Part shown: piece by piece, positions 33,294 to 42,936 of the stretch | How positions within the stretch are numbered: the first letter of the stretch is position 1 | How the letters are laid out: each line of letters opens with the position of its first letter | Source: Amanita rubescens | Taxonomy: Eukaryota; Basidiomycota; Agaricomycetes; Agaricales; Amanitaceae | Assembly: GCA_015039365.1 (NCBI GenBank) | Contig: WION01000215.1 | Span: forward strand, 1 to 64,000 | Length of the DNA stretch: 64,000 nucleotides | Direction: 5' to 3' | Notes under the pieces: model-generated | Database searches by the model: none | Seen by the model: the letters and a program-made list of their open reading frames with translations, nothing else | What the model was told of the DNA's origin: nothing | Program-made: the position numbers and the translations under genes

Positions 33294-34627
33294 GTGTCTT
33301 CTGGCAGAAGTCGGTCAGCAATAGGACAGGCAAATCGAAACAAAACATCTAAGCTAAGGTTCAAAAGGAATAAAAAAGCGAAAGCTGCGATTGAATTGGC
33401 CAAACGTGCGCTTGATCTGGAAGAAAAATTGACCCTCATGCGGGCTAAAGCTCCCTCCAGACGGAGACGTTCAGGTATGTTTTCATGTTTCAACACCATT
33501 TTTCCACCTACCACTTTTACGTACAGATCGACCCAGGGGCCGCCGTACCACGGATGCTAAGAATCGCCGTTATCTTCGTCGGAGCTCTATGCGTTACGGA
33601 GCTAAATTTAATGCGGAATATCGAACCAGTATGTTCAAATTAGTATCCATTTAACGACAGACATTTACTGTGCCGTAGTCCATCATACTTGCACGTCAGT
33701 TCCAGGCGACTTCATTATCAGGAAGTCTAAAGATGAAGTTCGGGAAACGATCCAGATGACTTATCGAAAAACTCGATATGTCTACCGCAGCGGAAACGTT
33801 GAAGTCAAATGTCCCTTATCCGCCAAAACCATATTATTCCGAAGGGGCCGACTTAGTCTTGTCGCCAGAGTATCACTCTCCACCCTACGATTTTGTTTTC
33901 CCGATTTTCTCTTCAAAAAATTTGGGAATGTAATATCTCAAGGCCAGATGCGACGACTTATTAAAAAATGGCAGTGCTTTGTCGACACTGGCGTTAAACC
34001 AAAGGGAAAAAGGCATGATACGCGCTCAACAAAGCCGGCTTTTCATCTCGGTGTTTGGAGACGTTACCAGAAGATACCTCATATAACAGAAGATAGCAAT
34101 TCTGAAATTGACAATGTTTGGGAAGCATCTGATGCATTCCTAACGGCACTACGCAATATTGTGGCATCTAAGATCTCCACTTACACCGAAAATTACGCGC
34201 CAAGGATTTGGAAAGAACAAAAAAAGTGAGTAATGTTTTCAAGTTTGACGCCTTATTAATTTAGACGTTTTTAAGCATTTCTTCATTTCTTTTGACGCTC
34301 GAACATATTGCTTGTAGAACAGCATTAGATTTCGAATCCGCTTTCACGACGGTCGCCGTCATGGAGGGCAGTTCGGACAGGGTTCATGTAGATGCCAACG
34401 ACCATGGCATATCATGGATTCTGCCTTTGGGAGATTGGGAAGGAGGGCATTTGGTCATACCTCAGTTGAAAATGGAGGTTGAGGTCCACGCAGGACAACT
34501 GGTAGGTTTCAGTGCAAATATTCTTGCTCACTATTGCACTCCGGTCACAAAGGGACGAAGGATTATTATAACCATGTTCACATGCCATAACGTTTTCTTG
34601 GATTCTGTAATGTTTTATAGATTATGA
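33294..34627 (+). CDS. 2OGFeDO JBP1/TET-like dioxygenase, start unresolved
   Basis: Spliced exons give a basic, coiled N-terminus (NRNKTSKLRFKRNKKAKAA, KRALDLEEKLTL). A middle region follows (GNVISQGQMRRLIKKWQCF, HLGVWRRYQKIPHITED). The catalytic double-stranded beta-helix is HVDANDHGISWILPLGDW, EGGHLVIPQLKMEVEVHAGQ, NILAHYCTPVTKGRRIIIT, ending at 34627. The HxD pair, the later His in LAHYC and the Arg in KGRR fit Fe(II) and 2-oxoglutarate binding. The LGxWEGG..P.L pattern is that of the fungal JBP1/TET-type oxygenases, which oxidise 5-methylpyrimidines in DNA. Those genes are expanded in Basidiomycota together with KDZ transposons. No start codon is certain; an upstream exon is likely. The enzymatic residues look complete. 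Confidence 0.7.
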
Positions 34628-34699
34628 ACATCATAAACTATATGAGTACTTTTATGCCTTTGCTCGTTTAGCCTGGATACTTTCTTAGGCCTTACCTCC

Positions 34700-35740
34700 T
34701 TATGCCCGCCTGCGCGGCACAACAAGGGTGAATATCAACCATATTCTAGTGTCGTAAATTCTCAAGTCTCAAGTCGATACTCGACAAAGATAACCACGCT
34801 TAACGTCGATAACACGAGCGATCGTCTACCTTTTACCGGTTTGATATGCTCCCTTCCATGGCAAGTATCCTGTCTCGCCTTGCCCTTTACCCTGACCCTA
34901 ACCCCAGTTTTTTTGATTTACTACAGCGAGTATACCTTGTGCGCCGCATACTACACTGCTGGTGCCTATTATCAAACTGCTGGAGGGATATGCGTCGACA
35001 TGTCAAACATGGATAAGATTTTAGAAATTCACGGTGTGTACTATACCTCTATTATGAACAATGAGTTAATTTCCGCAATCAGCTGAATACTCGGACCTGG
35101 TATGCCAGCTGGGTGCACGGTGGTTGGACGTTAATGTTACGGTGACAGAAAATGGTCCGTCGAGTACCACCGATTCTTCGCAGATGTGAAACTCAACAAT
35201 GGGAGCACAGGAATACCTATTTTCTTCTCCTACTACAACACGTACAACTCACTATACCTAAATCTCAGATTGACCCCACACCCAGCATCGGAGGAATGCT
35301 CAGCACCTGATCTTCGGGCAGTACGCTGCCCTCCGTTCTCCTGCACAAAAACAACCAAAGCTGAATGGTTCCTCAACGGAACAACAGACGTAGCAGATCC
35401 CCATCGTTCGTAAAGCGACAGAAGTCGTCAGTCAAGTGATGAACTGCGGTCTGGGAATCCGTACGTCACCTTCTCTCACTTTCTCTCCCCATCTTAAGAC
35501 TCTAACACCACGAAGCTCACCAGATTGTGTTGAACTTCTCAACGACAAATTCATGCACGCTACCAACCTTTGCGGCCAATCCAAAGACTGAAGTTATAGT
35601 CTCTTCTTCAAATTCCAAGATCCCAGCAAAGCTTATCTCTTCGACACCTCCCGGTATAAAAGTACGAAGGGACGGTTTTCACATTAGCAAAAGACGCAAA
35701 GGATGTTCGGGTCAAGATACAAGCGGTTCTTGATATAACG
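34700..35740. other. Coding-like remnant, gene not resolved
   Basis: Plus-strand pieces read like a secreted or membrane protein (ICSLPWQVSCLALPFTL, GIPIFFSYYNTYNSLYLNLR, CPPFSCTKTTKAEWFLNG). The joins are unclear and no family is recognised. It may be a pseudogene. Confidence 0.25.
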
Positions 35741-35763
35741 GTCTACTATTTGTCTATACATGC

Positions 35764-36765
35764 CTATGAATTCTTTATCACCATTCTTGGCACAAACCTT
35801 TCGGTTTTAGCGTACTTTGTAAGACTTATACGCCAAGAAACGTTATGCCCTTCAACAGAACACATATCTTTCTTCTCTCCCTCAAGAGATATCATCCAGC
35901 ACCGATCATCGCCAAAACGGCGGGTCCTCATTTTCAATTCATCGGCAGCGCATTGAAAGTTTTCAGTACGAATCGCATGTACCATTATCCAGCCTCGCCT
36001 CTCATATTTCTTCAGCGCTTCCAATGACTTCTTGTTGAACACGCCGCAAACCAAAGTTTCCCGATCAATAAAGGTGCATACGGGATACAAAGAATATGCG
36101 CGCTGGTATGTGATCACGTTCATAACGCACGCTTAATATTTATTAGTCGATGATCTAACATTAAAAACGCTACTCACTGGAATGAAAGTCCAATATTGCA
36201 TGAATAGGAGAAGCTTTCGTCGCCATCAATTGCACAACTTGGTTTGAACCTGGGTGTTTGAAGCTCTCCACCGATTCTATTTCTTCAAAACCGCGATACT
36301 CCAATTCGCCTTCGACAACAGATGCACTTGCTGCTGTCTTCTCCATCAAGCTATATCCAAATGCCACCATCTGCATTTTCCACAAATTGATATATCTCGC
36401 TTCAAAGTAAAGGTCCAAATCGGCTTCGTGATAACAAGTTCTGTCGAAAAACTGCAATGCGGTAGAACCGCTAATAAGCGCGTTCGTTTCCTTCATCATT
36501 TGGACAAATACTTGGACCTGATTCTCGTTATCGACGAAAGGCATAATAACTCTTGATATGCGGAAGACGGACTTGCAATACTGTTCCTTTAAATCCTTCA
36601 TTCTTTGCGAAGTCCGTTCAAGTGCCAAGATATCCTCAATCGGCAGGAGGTCAAATATTTTGTACCACAGCTCAACGCTCAATGAACTTGATTTGTGAGT
36701 GATAAAAATTAATACAGTTTAAAACGTGTTACTCACTGGCACATGTCGAAATGAAACATCAACAT
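35764..36765 (-). CDS. F-box protein with nucleotidyltransferase-like domain
   Basis: A spliced minus-strand gene. The ATG at 36765 begins a ten-codon first exon; the intron then joins it to SLSVELWYKIFDLLPIEDIL, a clear F-box (LPVELW.KIF.LLP pattern). The segment ALISGSTALQFFDRTCYHEA followed by DLDLYFE has the GS...DLD arrangement of minimal nucleotidyltransferase folds. The C-terminal part (CTFIDRETLVCGVFNKKSL, HNVSWRISLTKYAKTERF) ends RMVIKNS at 35764. An F-box predicts an SCF ubiquitin-ligase adaptor; the nucleotidyltransferase-like part may be catalytic or only structural. The third carboxylate of the fold is not assigned. Looks intact. Confidence 0.65.
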
Positions 36766-37074
36766 GCTGGGATGTTTACGATACAGGAACGGTAAGGAGC
36801 AATTGGATTTTTCAGCGACGGCTGTATTTATAGATTTTGACAATCTACGCGTTGCCACTGACATTCGATCATTAGAAATGCGAGTGCTATAAGATTATCC
36901 GACCAACACCTGTTGGCAGAAGGTCATTGCGCCTTGCCATATTCTTAATACGGTCATCACCGCTGCTTTACCTGCTCCGTCCATCAAATCTCAAAGAATT
37001 ACATCACATACCGTGAGTTCCAGCGCATAACTCACCGTATATATCACGCTTAACATATTTGAAAGAAAAAGCTT

Positions 37075-37544
37075 ATGTTGAATGCGCTATATTTTCCTGC
37101 TGACCGTTCACGATCAAAAAGAATAGAAGTAGCCGCCTCAAGCTCTGGCCCACCGACAGAAGTTCATCATCTCGAACTTTCAAAATACTTCGAGGGAAGA
37201 GATCCGAATCTCTTCACAGTCACGAAGTACCCTGTTACATTACCAATTCCTCTCGACAACAACTTCGTTATATTTTTTGAAAGAGTAAGCAACAAGTTTG
37301 CCATATTAAACATTGTTTCTTACTCTCTCGCAAGGAGAACCTACTGGTTAACTCAAATATTATGAAGTTGTCAAAAGGACACTGTCTATGTTTCGGAAAC
37401 ATATTAGTCCTGAAACGCCATGCGACAACGGGTAGATTTCTTTCTGTAACCGTATCTGACCGCCGTTTGGTGGAGCGCATTGTCTTAAGGTGCGACGCCC
37501 TCGTGTTACTGTTAAAACGGTTTCACTTATATTATTTAGTATAA
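37075..37544 (+). CDS. Small uncharacterised protein, two exons
   Basis: The ATG at 37075 gives MLNALYFPADRSRSKRIEVA, then VHHLELSKYFEGRDPNLFTV. A GT-AG intron (37285-37334) joins FER to ENLLVNSNIMKLSKGHCLCF. The frame ends at 37544. Divergent from the F-box gene (ATG at 36765), so the two may share a promoter of about 300 bases. It resembles small repeated Agaricomycete proteins of unknown role. The Copia element begins only 85 bases after its stop. Confidence 0.5.
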
Positions 37545-37629
37545 CACACGGACGAGACCTCATGTCTGGTTCCGTAGTGTGAAACATTGTTTAGTGTAGG
37601 GTACGCAGCTCAACAATGGTGGAGTTAGC

Positions 37630-38334
37630 TGTTGAACTTATAATATACAATATACATACAGTATATAGTAAATATAAGTGATATCATTAGTTTACACTAA
37701 CTAATGTAATAACGCTCAGTTACTTACTCATCTCTCAACCAATCATAATAGTGGATGATTGAGTGTGAGATAATATATTGACATGAGAATATATTCGACA
37801 TATTCTCATACTCATCTACCAATCATAATAGTGGATGATTGATGATGAGAACATATTCTGACATGAGAATATCCTAGCGATATTCTCATAAGATCATCCA
37901 ATCATAATAGTGGAACTATTGATGATGTGAATATATGTTGACATGAGAATAGAAGACATATATACGTTATGGTTATCGACCTATCACATTGAAGATTGAT
38001 AATGTGATGAGTCAGTCAATATAATTGATGAGTCAAGTGCTGCGCAAAGCTATGCATTGCTGTACAATAGCTGTGCATTGCTGTGGAATGACGCCTTATG
38101 AGTCAAATACCTGTGACTCATACTGATAAGACTCTTTGTACTTATTTGTAGTTTAGTAGTATATAAACTGTACTCTAGTAGCGTCAATCCTCATCCTATT
38201 ATCCTCTCTACTGTCTACTGTTGAGCCCCAGCTCCAGTAAGCTCTTAACAACTCCACACCACACTCGGTAAGTAGTACATTCCATGTACTAGACTGCACT
38301 GCTCGCTAGGGACTTGTTACCCCTAGTTTCAACA
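37630..38334 (+). repeat. Copia 5' LTR, 705 bp
   Basis: TG...CA ends. Internal short repeats of CAATCATAATAGTGGA occur three times (about 37741, 37820, 37901) with GACATGAGAATA blocks, suggesting regulatory repeats. Confidence 0.9.
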
Positions 38335-38347
38335 GGTTATGGGCCCC
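38335..38347 (+). other. Copia primer-binding site
   Basis: GGTTATGGGCCCC directly after the LTR is the usual Copia/Ty1 type of initiator-tRNA-Met priming sequence. Confidence 0.65.
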
Positions 38348-39503
38348 GAAACCAGACGCCTTTGGCGCTATTGGTTGTGAAGCCAAGCGACGCACACTCT
38401 CAAGTCATTGACGGAGAGAAAAGGTAAAACAAAGGTAACTGGGCGAGGCGCCCAGTGTGGTTTTCATTTTCTTGTTAGATTAGTCACCGCACTTGGCTAA
38501 CCCTTCTGGGAAGTGAGGGATAGACTCAGAGTCATCCGCTTACCTGGATTGTATACGCCCGGACCCAGGGCTAAGGGGACCCCGTTAATTACTCAGCGGT
38601 CTAAATTACGAGTATCCCTGTACAAGGGACAGTCTTGGATGACGTTAAAAACCGGCCTAGATCGCCTTAAAAATCTCGCAGTGGACCATTACTGCGTCAA
38701 TAGAAATTGGCTCACTTGTGAAGTGTGAACTTCACCGGTTATTACCTACCGTATAAAAGGGTGACGTCCCACACTGTATTACCGCTTGGGCAGTGTGATG
38801 TGATTGGACGTATTGAACCACGCTATACCATCATCAGGATTTTCGATCCTGTAAAATACCTAATATATGTACAAGTAAATAATAGATTCTAGTATAAGGG
38901 GTGAGATGAGGTCTCATTGTGGACCGTACACTCTGCCTATCGAGAATGCGCCCTTAGGGACTTCTCTAGATTAGGAATACACTCAGCTGTAACCCAGCGG
39001 TGTCTAGATTAATTCTTAAATACTTGTACATACATGTCTAGTGGGGGATTGAGACCCCATAGACCATCTAAGTGATGGACTTATCTCATGCATTTGGGAA
39101 TGCAGTCGTTATCGTCATGGTTATTCCAGAGATTAAACGGTTATCATTTGATCGTTTAAGAAGGGACAAGGGCTGATCCCCGAGTCTTTAATCTATTGTC
39201 AGACGCTTAGGTTGGCTATTCTTACCTACATTGGATCATATCCCACGCAAATATAATACTGCGTTATTAGATGCTAAAAACATCGAAGTGGATACCAATG
39301 TGACATAGATCTTGGTTAATATAACACCTTTCATAACGATTAGTACCAAATTCAACATGCATGACAAGAAGAAACAATGATGTGCGAAACTTGTGCCAAA
39401 ACATCCAATTTGCGTACAAATTATCTGTTTTCTGGGATTAGTAAGGGCTGAAGGCTCTGAACGCCCATTCCTTTCTTTTTGATCTTATCCAAAGAACTAT
39501 GTG
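38348..39503 (+). other. Long leader of the Copia element, no ORF
   Basis: More than 1.1 kb without a sizeable frame. It contains short self-complementary stretches such as GGGCGAGGCGCCCAG (about 38441-38455). This is unusually long for a Copia leader and may be foreign or regulatory sequence. Confidence 0.45.
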
Positions 39504-40408
39504 ATGATTAAACCTCCTGATTTCAGCAAAATTTTTAAATTCTTTTTTTCATTTTATATAAAAATGTCGTTCGAAAATTCCTTTTCGTTGTTGTCCCGCA
39601 CTGGTGTTGCCCCTGGCACACCGACTTTTTCACGCGGGAGCCCCCGCCAGAACACCTTTGGCAACGCTTTGCCGAACTCTGGCGCCCGGCACCTCCAGGC
39701 CCCCGTTAGGGCCTTACCAAAGAATTCGCCGCCGCCTGCAAAGGCACAGGTACCAGAAATGGTACCTTCATTACGTTTTCCTGTTCCGACTTCTGCGCCT
39801 CAAGCTGTGAGGCTAAATAGGAACTATAAAAAGTATCCTGTTCCCATGGGCTCGCGCCCATATATGCCTCATGCAGCAAAGGGCTGCCACTGTTCGCATC
39901 CCGATGCGATACATCATGTACACCGCTGTGTACAAAAAGTCGTCTTCGACTATAAAGGAGTCCCGACGGCTCCCAAATCAATGCGGAGCCCAACAGGTCA
40001 GTCTTCTAATACTAGGTATGCATCTTTATCTCATAAAGATAATCTAGTCTCATACGCCAAGGCCGCGAAGGCTGTTGGGCCAGTCTCTCGTCCACAAGGA
40101 CGACCTGTTATCGTCAACGAAGGTTGGCGATATAACAAAGATCGTGGATCGCCTTGGATCCACAACACTAAACCGGAAGAGTGGTCCTATGGACCACCAA
40201 ACAATGCCCATGTCCAATTCAGGCCAGTCACCAAAAACGACTGGCATAAGGGTAATCGTCAATGGAAAAATAAGACGAATATCCCTAATGCTTTGGATTC
40301 GGATGCGTACCGCCAACATTTCCTTGGCATCGCATCTGACGAAAGGGGCAGAATTCCTCTTCCGGAGGAGATCACTCAAATATACAAAAAAGGAAAGGTA
40401 AATATACC
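39504..40408 (+). CDS. Unusual first ORF of the Copia element, cut by the gypsy LTR
   Basis: Open from an ATG at 39504 (a second ATG at 39564 gives MSFENSFSLLSRTG). The product is rich in Pro, Ser and basic residues (ALPKNSPPPAKAQVPEM) with a Cys/His cluster, KGCHCSHPDAIHHVHRCVQK, that could bind zinc. Later parts read NEGWRYNKDRGSPWIHNTK and LPEEITQIYKKGKV. It does not look like a normal Copia gag, which has a capsid and a CCHC knuckle. The gypsy LTR interrupts it at 40409, where the frame runs 16 codons into the LTR and stops at 40457. Possibly a non-standard gag or a captured gene. Confidence 0.5.
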
Positions 40409-40830
40409 TGTTACGTTTGTTCGTTCACTGATAAGTCAAGCCTATCAGGTACCGTAGGTTCCTCAAGGGAGTTCCGGCACTTAAGAACGTGCAAAGAATA
40501 AGAGTGTTATCGGATAAGTCCTCAAGGGAACTTAGACGATAACGAGACAGATTTTGACTGTTAAAACTAGACTGAGGTCTAGTCGTATATTTGCGTGATT
40601 TATATAGTACAGAGTACATACGTAAATATGGTAAGTATATATGCATGTGATAATGAAAACGGTTGCATGTGATAATGAAACGGTTAACATGTGAAAACGA
40701 ACATACATGTGATAAAGGTAGTTGGCATATGATAAACGATGAATGTTCCGGAAGGAACGCATATGCAAATAGCGACATAGGAGGGATGATAAGATAAGAA
40801 AAAGATAGGCCATGACGTACGTTTGTAACA
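40409..40830 (-). repeat. Gypsy LTR (3' LTR in element orientation)
   Basis: 422 bp, ends TGTTACG...GTAACA, matching 48308-48729 throughout by eye. Confidence 0.9.
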
Positions 40831-40887
40831 TAGCCCTTCTCCTACATACGAAGTCCAATATTCACCGAATATTGAAATAATTTGTGA

Positions 40888-42936
40888 CTACGTGTCACGG
40901 TTGTGTTCGGCGTCGCTGTCATAGGTGTAAGAGTCTTCGTTTCCTTGCCAAGGGTGACGACGGCGACGGCGGTTATCGGTAAGACGTTCTTGAAGAGTCG
41001 GTCGCTCTTCTCGGGTATTCGAGGCGGTCATAGTGGCGACATGTCGCGTCGACTGTCCTCGTGTGGATTGGCCTCGACGGTTTCCAAGGTTTCGTCGTGA
41101 TGGTGGAGGTCCAGTAGTAGTAGTAGTGAAGCGGTTGCCTGGAGGACGAGTATTTGTCCCTCGTCGTCTTCTTTCGATAAGCGGGGAAGGTTCGCCTTGT
41201 TCGAGTTGGGCGGAATCGATAGTAGTAGCAGGCGAAGCGGTAGAAATTCGCCTTTCAGGGATTTGTTCAAACGGCGTGGGCAGTGATGATTGTGTTATAG
41301 CGTCTGGATAAGTGGGAGGCGGGGTTTCCTCATGTACCGGTCCTCGGCGTATTTCTCGTCGTTGATGGTGTTCGGTAGTGTGATGCGGGGCTCCGCACAT
41401 GTAACAACCTTGAGTTCCAGGGATGTCTTCTCCCTCGAAGGCTAGGTTATTCGGTTCGAATGATACCAATCGTTCGGCTGAGGGATCAGGTCCGTGCAGG
41501 TGAAAGATGGTGCGACGTGTCGGGTTTTCAAGGATAGGGACATCGCGTCCTTCAATTGTATGTCCTGTTTGGAGTGCGATGACGGCGGCGTCCTGGTATT
41601 CGTTACTGGCATTGGGTCTATTAGGGTTACGATCGTGCCTCCACACGAGATTGTTAATCGTCGTTTGTAGTTGTCGTAATATAGTTATGTCCCAACCATC
41701 AGGGGTCATCATCGGGTTGAGTCGGTCACTAAGGGTTCGAATTCGTTCGAACGTGGCATTGACGGGAGTGCGGGGAAATACAGGGCGTCCGTGCATCCAG
41801 GCCATGCCAGTGTCTAAAGCGGGTTGTCGTGTCGGTTGGATGAAATGGTGACGATGTCCGGCGGTGGTAAGACGGGTTGCTTCTTCGAGGTATACGTCTC
41901 CTCGTAGATCACAAAACCAATGAATATTATTCCAGATCATCAAAGTGATCCAGCGGTTGCGTTGCGGTTCTCGGAACCGACGGGTGAGATTAATGATGAC
42001 GTTAACGAGGGCCATCAGATCAGGGCGAACATATCTATTTAAGATGAATAGATAGTTGTTGGCAAAGGTCCAGGATGTGAACAACGTCCAGATTCTGTAA
42101 AAGGCTCGTCGAATTATCGGATCGACGAAGGAGGGGATGGCGTAATGCGTCAAGATGACGTTTATGGCGGGAATGTCGGGTGCAGGTACGTTGAAATTGT
42201 CGTCATTGACAGAAGCGTGTTGAAATAGAAACCTAGGAATGGGTCCTTCGGCAGGAAGTCTAGGCACTGGGCTCATGGATCGAGCGTGGGTTTCCCTCAT
42301 TAGATCCAACGGGGTGTAAAGGGGCCTTGGCGATGGGGTGTCTTCTGGGAAGACAATAGGGATCGAGATGGGATTGACGAGTCTTTCATTGATTTCGTCA
42401 TCGATGATGGCGTTAGCGGTGACAACATCAAGTTCGGCGGCGACAGCATTAGCGGCAGCAGAGATGGCGGCAGTGGTTGCAGCATTAGTGGCGGCAATGG
42501 TCCTTGCTCTTTCAAGGTAGTTGTCTACGAGTTCTTCGTCGATGGGAGGAATTCCCATAGTAAAGGCGGTGGTGTTGAACATAAGTAGTCCTTCTCGCAT
42601 GATCCGGATATCTTCAGGGGTAGTATCGGGACGTGGTCCGCGTGCATAGGTGATGACCATTTGGTCTCTGGTGGCGAATACTTGAGCTACCATTTCCTGC
42701 ATCTCAAGTGGCACAGGAGTATTAGGGGGAATAGCGTTCCCCATATAGATGGGAGGAGGAATTGGCAATGGCGTGGGCGATTCCTCTCTAGAAGGGGTCG
42801 GAGGGATGGTTTCCTCGACGACCGTTGAAGTGGCTGGAGTAGCAGCGGCGGATAGGTTATCAATGGGAGAGGACATGGTTTTAGGAGCGGCGTTTTCGTG
42901 GTTTACGAGTAGTGGGGATAATTGCTGTAATTCCAT
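40888..42936 (-). CDS. Third ORF of the gypsy element, zinc-knuckle-like protein
   Basis: A 682-codon frame with ATG at 42936 that overlaps the end of pol (stop at 42881) by 56 bases. It has a Pro/Ser-rich N-terminus (PPTPSREESPTPLPIPPP), an Ala-rich helix (AATNAATTAAISAAANAVAA), and a helical middle with DPIIRRAFYRIWTLFTSW and RWITLMIWNNIHWFCDLR. A CYMCGAPHHTTEHH Cys/His motif follows, then a basic tail (RRRRRHPWQ). No signal peptide or membrane helix is seen, so it is not an envelope protein. A second gag-like or nucleic-acid-binding protein is the best guess. A re-initiating translation mechanism is inferred from the overlap. Confidence 0.6.
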   Translation of the reverse strand: MELQQLSPLLVNHENAAPKTMSSPIDNLSAAATPATSTVVEETIPPTPSREESPTPLPIPPPIYMGNAIPPNTPVPLEMQEMVAQVFATRDQMVITYARGPRPDTTPEDIRIMREGLLMFNTTAFTMGIPPIDEELVDNYLERARTIAATNAATTAAISAAANAVAAELDVVTANAIIDDEINERLVNPISIPIVFPEDTPSPRPLYTPLDLMRETHARSMSPVPRLPAEGPIPRFLFQHASVNDDNFNVPAPDIPAINVILTHYAIPSFVDPIIRRAFYRIWTLFTSWTFANNYLFILNRYVRPDLMALVNVIINLTRRFREPQRNRWITLMIWNNIHWFCDLRGDVYLEEATRLTTAGHRHHFIQPTRQPALDTGMAWMHGRPVFPRTPVNATFERIRTLSDRLNPMMTPDGWDITILRQLQTTINNLVWRHDRNPNRPNASNEYQDAAVIALQTGHTIEGRDVPILENPTRRTIFHLHGPDPSAERLVSFEPNNLAFEGEDIPGTQGCYMCGAPHHTTEHHQRREIRRGPVHEETPPPTYPDAITQSSLPTPFEQIPERRISTASPATTIDSAQLEQGEPSPLIERRRRGTNTRPPGNRFTTTTTGPPPSRRNLGNRRGQSTRGQSTRHVATMTASNTREERPTLQERLTDNRRRRRHPWQGNEDSYTYDSDAEHNRDT

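Noticed and set aside
34841..35735. A secreted-protein gene between the dioxygenase and the F-box gene
   Set aside because: Pieces look protein-like but splice joins, start and family are all uncertain, so it is kept only as an unresolved remnant.
40409..40457. Last 16 codons of the ORF at 39504
   Set aside because: They are gypsy LTR sequence read by accident after the insertion, not part of the original protein.
40532..40858. Minus-strand frame inside the gypsy LTR (and its copy at 48431-48743)
   Set aside because: Lies almost entirely in the LTR, is repeated because the LTR is repeated, and has no recognisable protein features.
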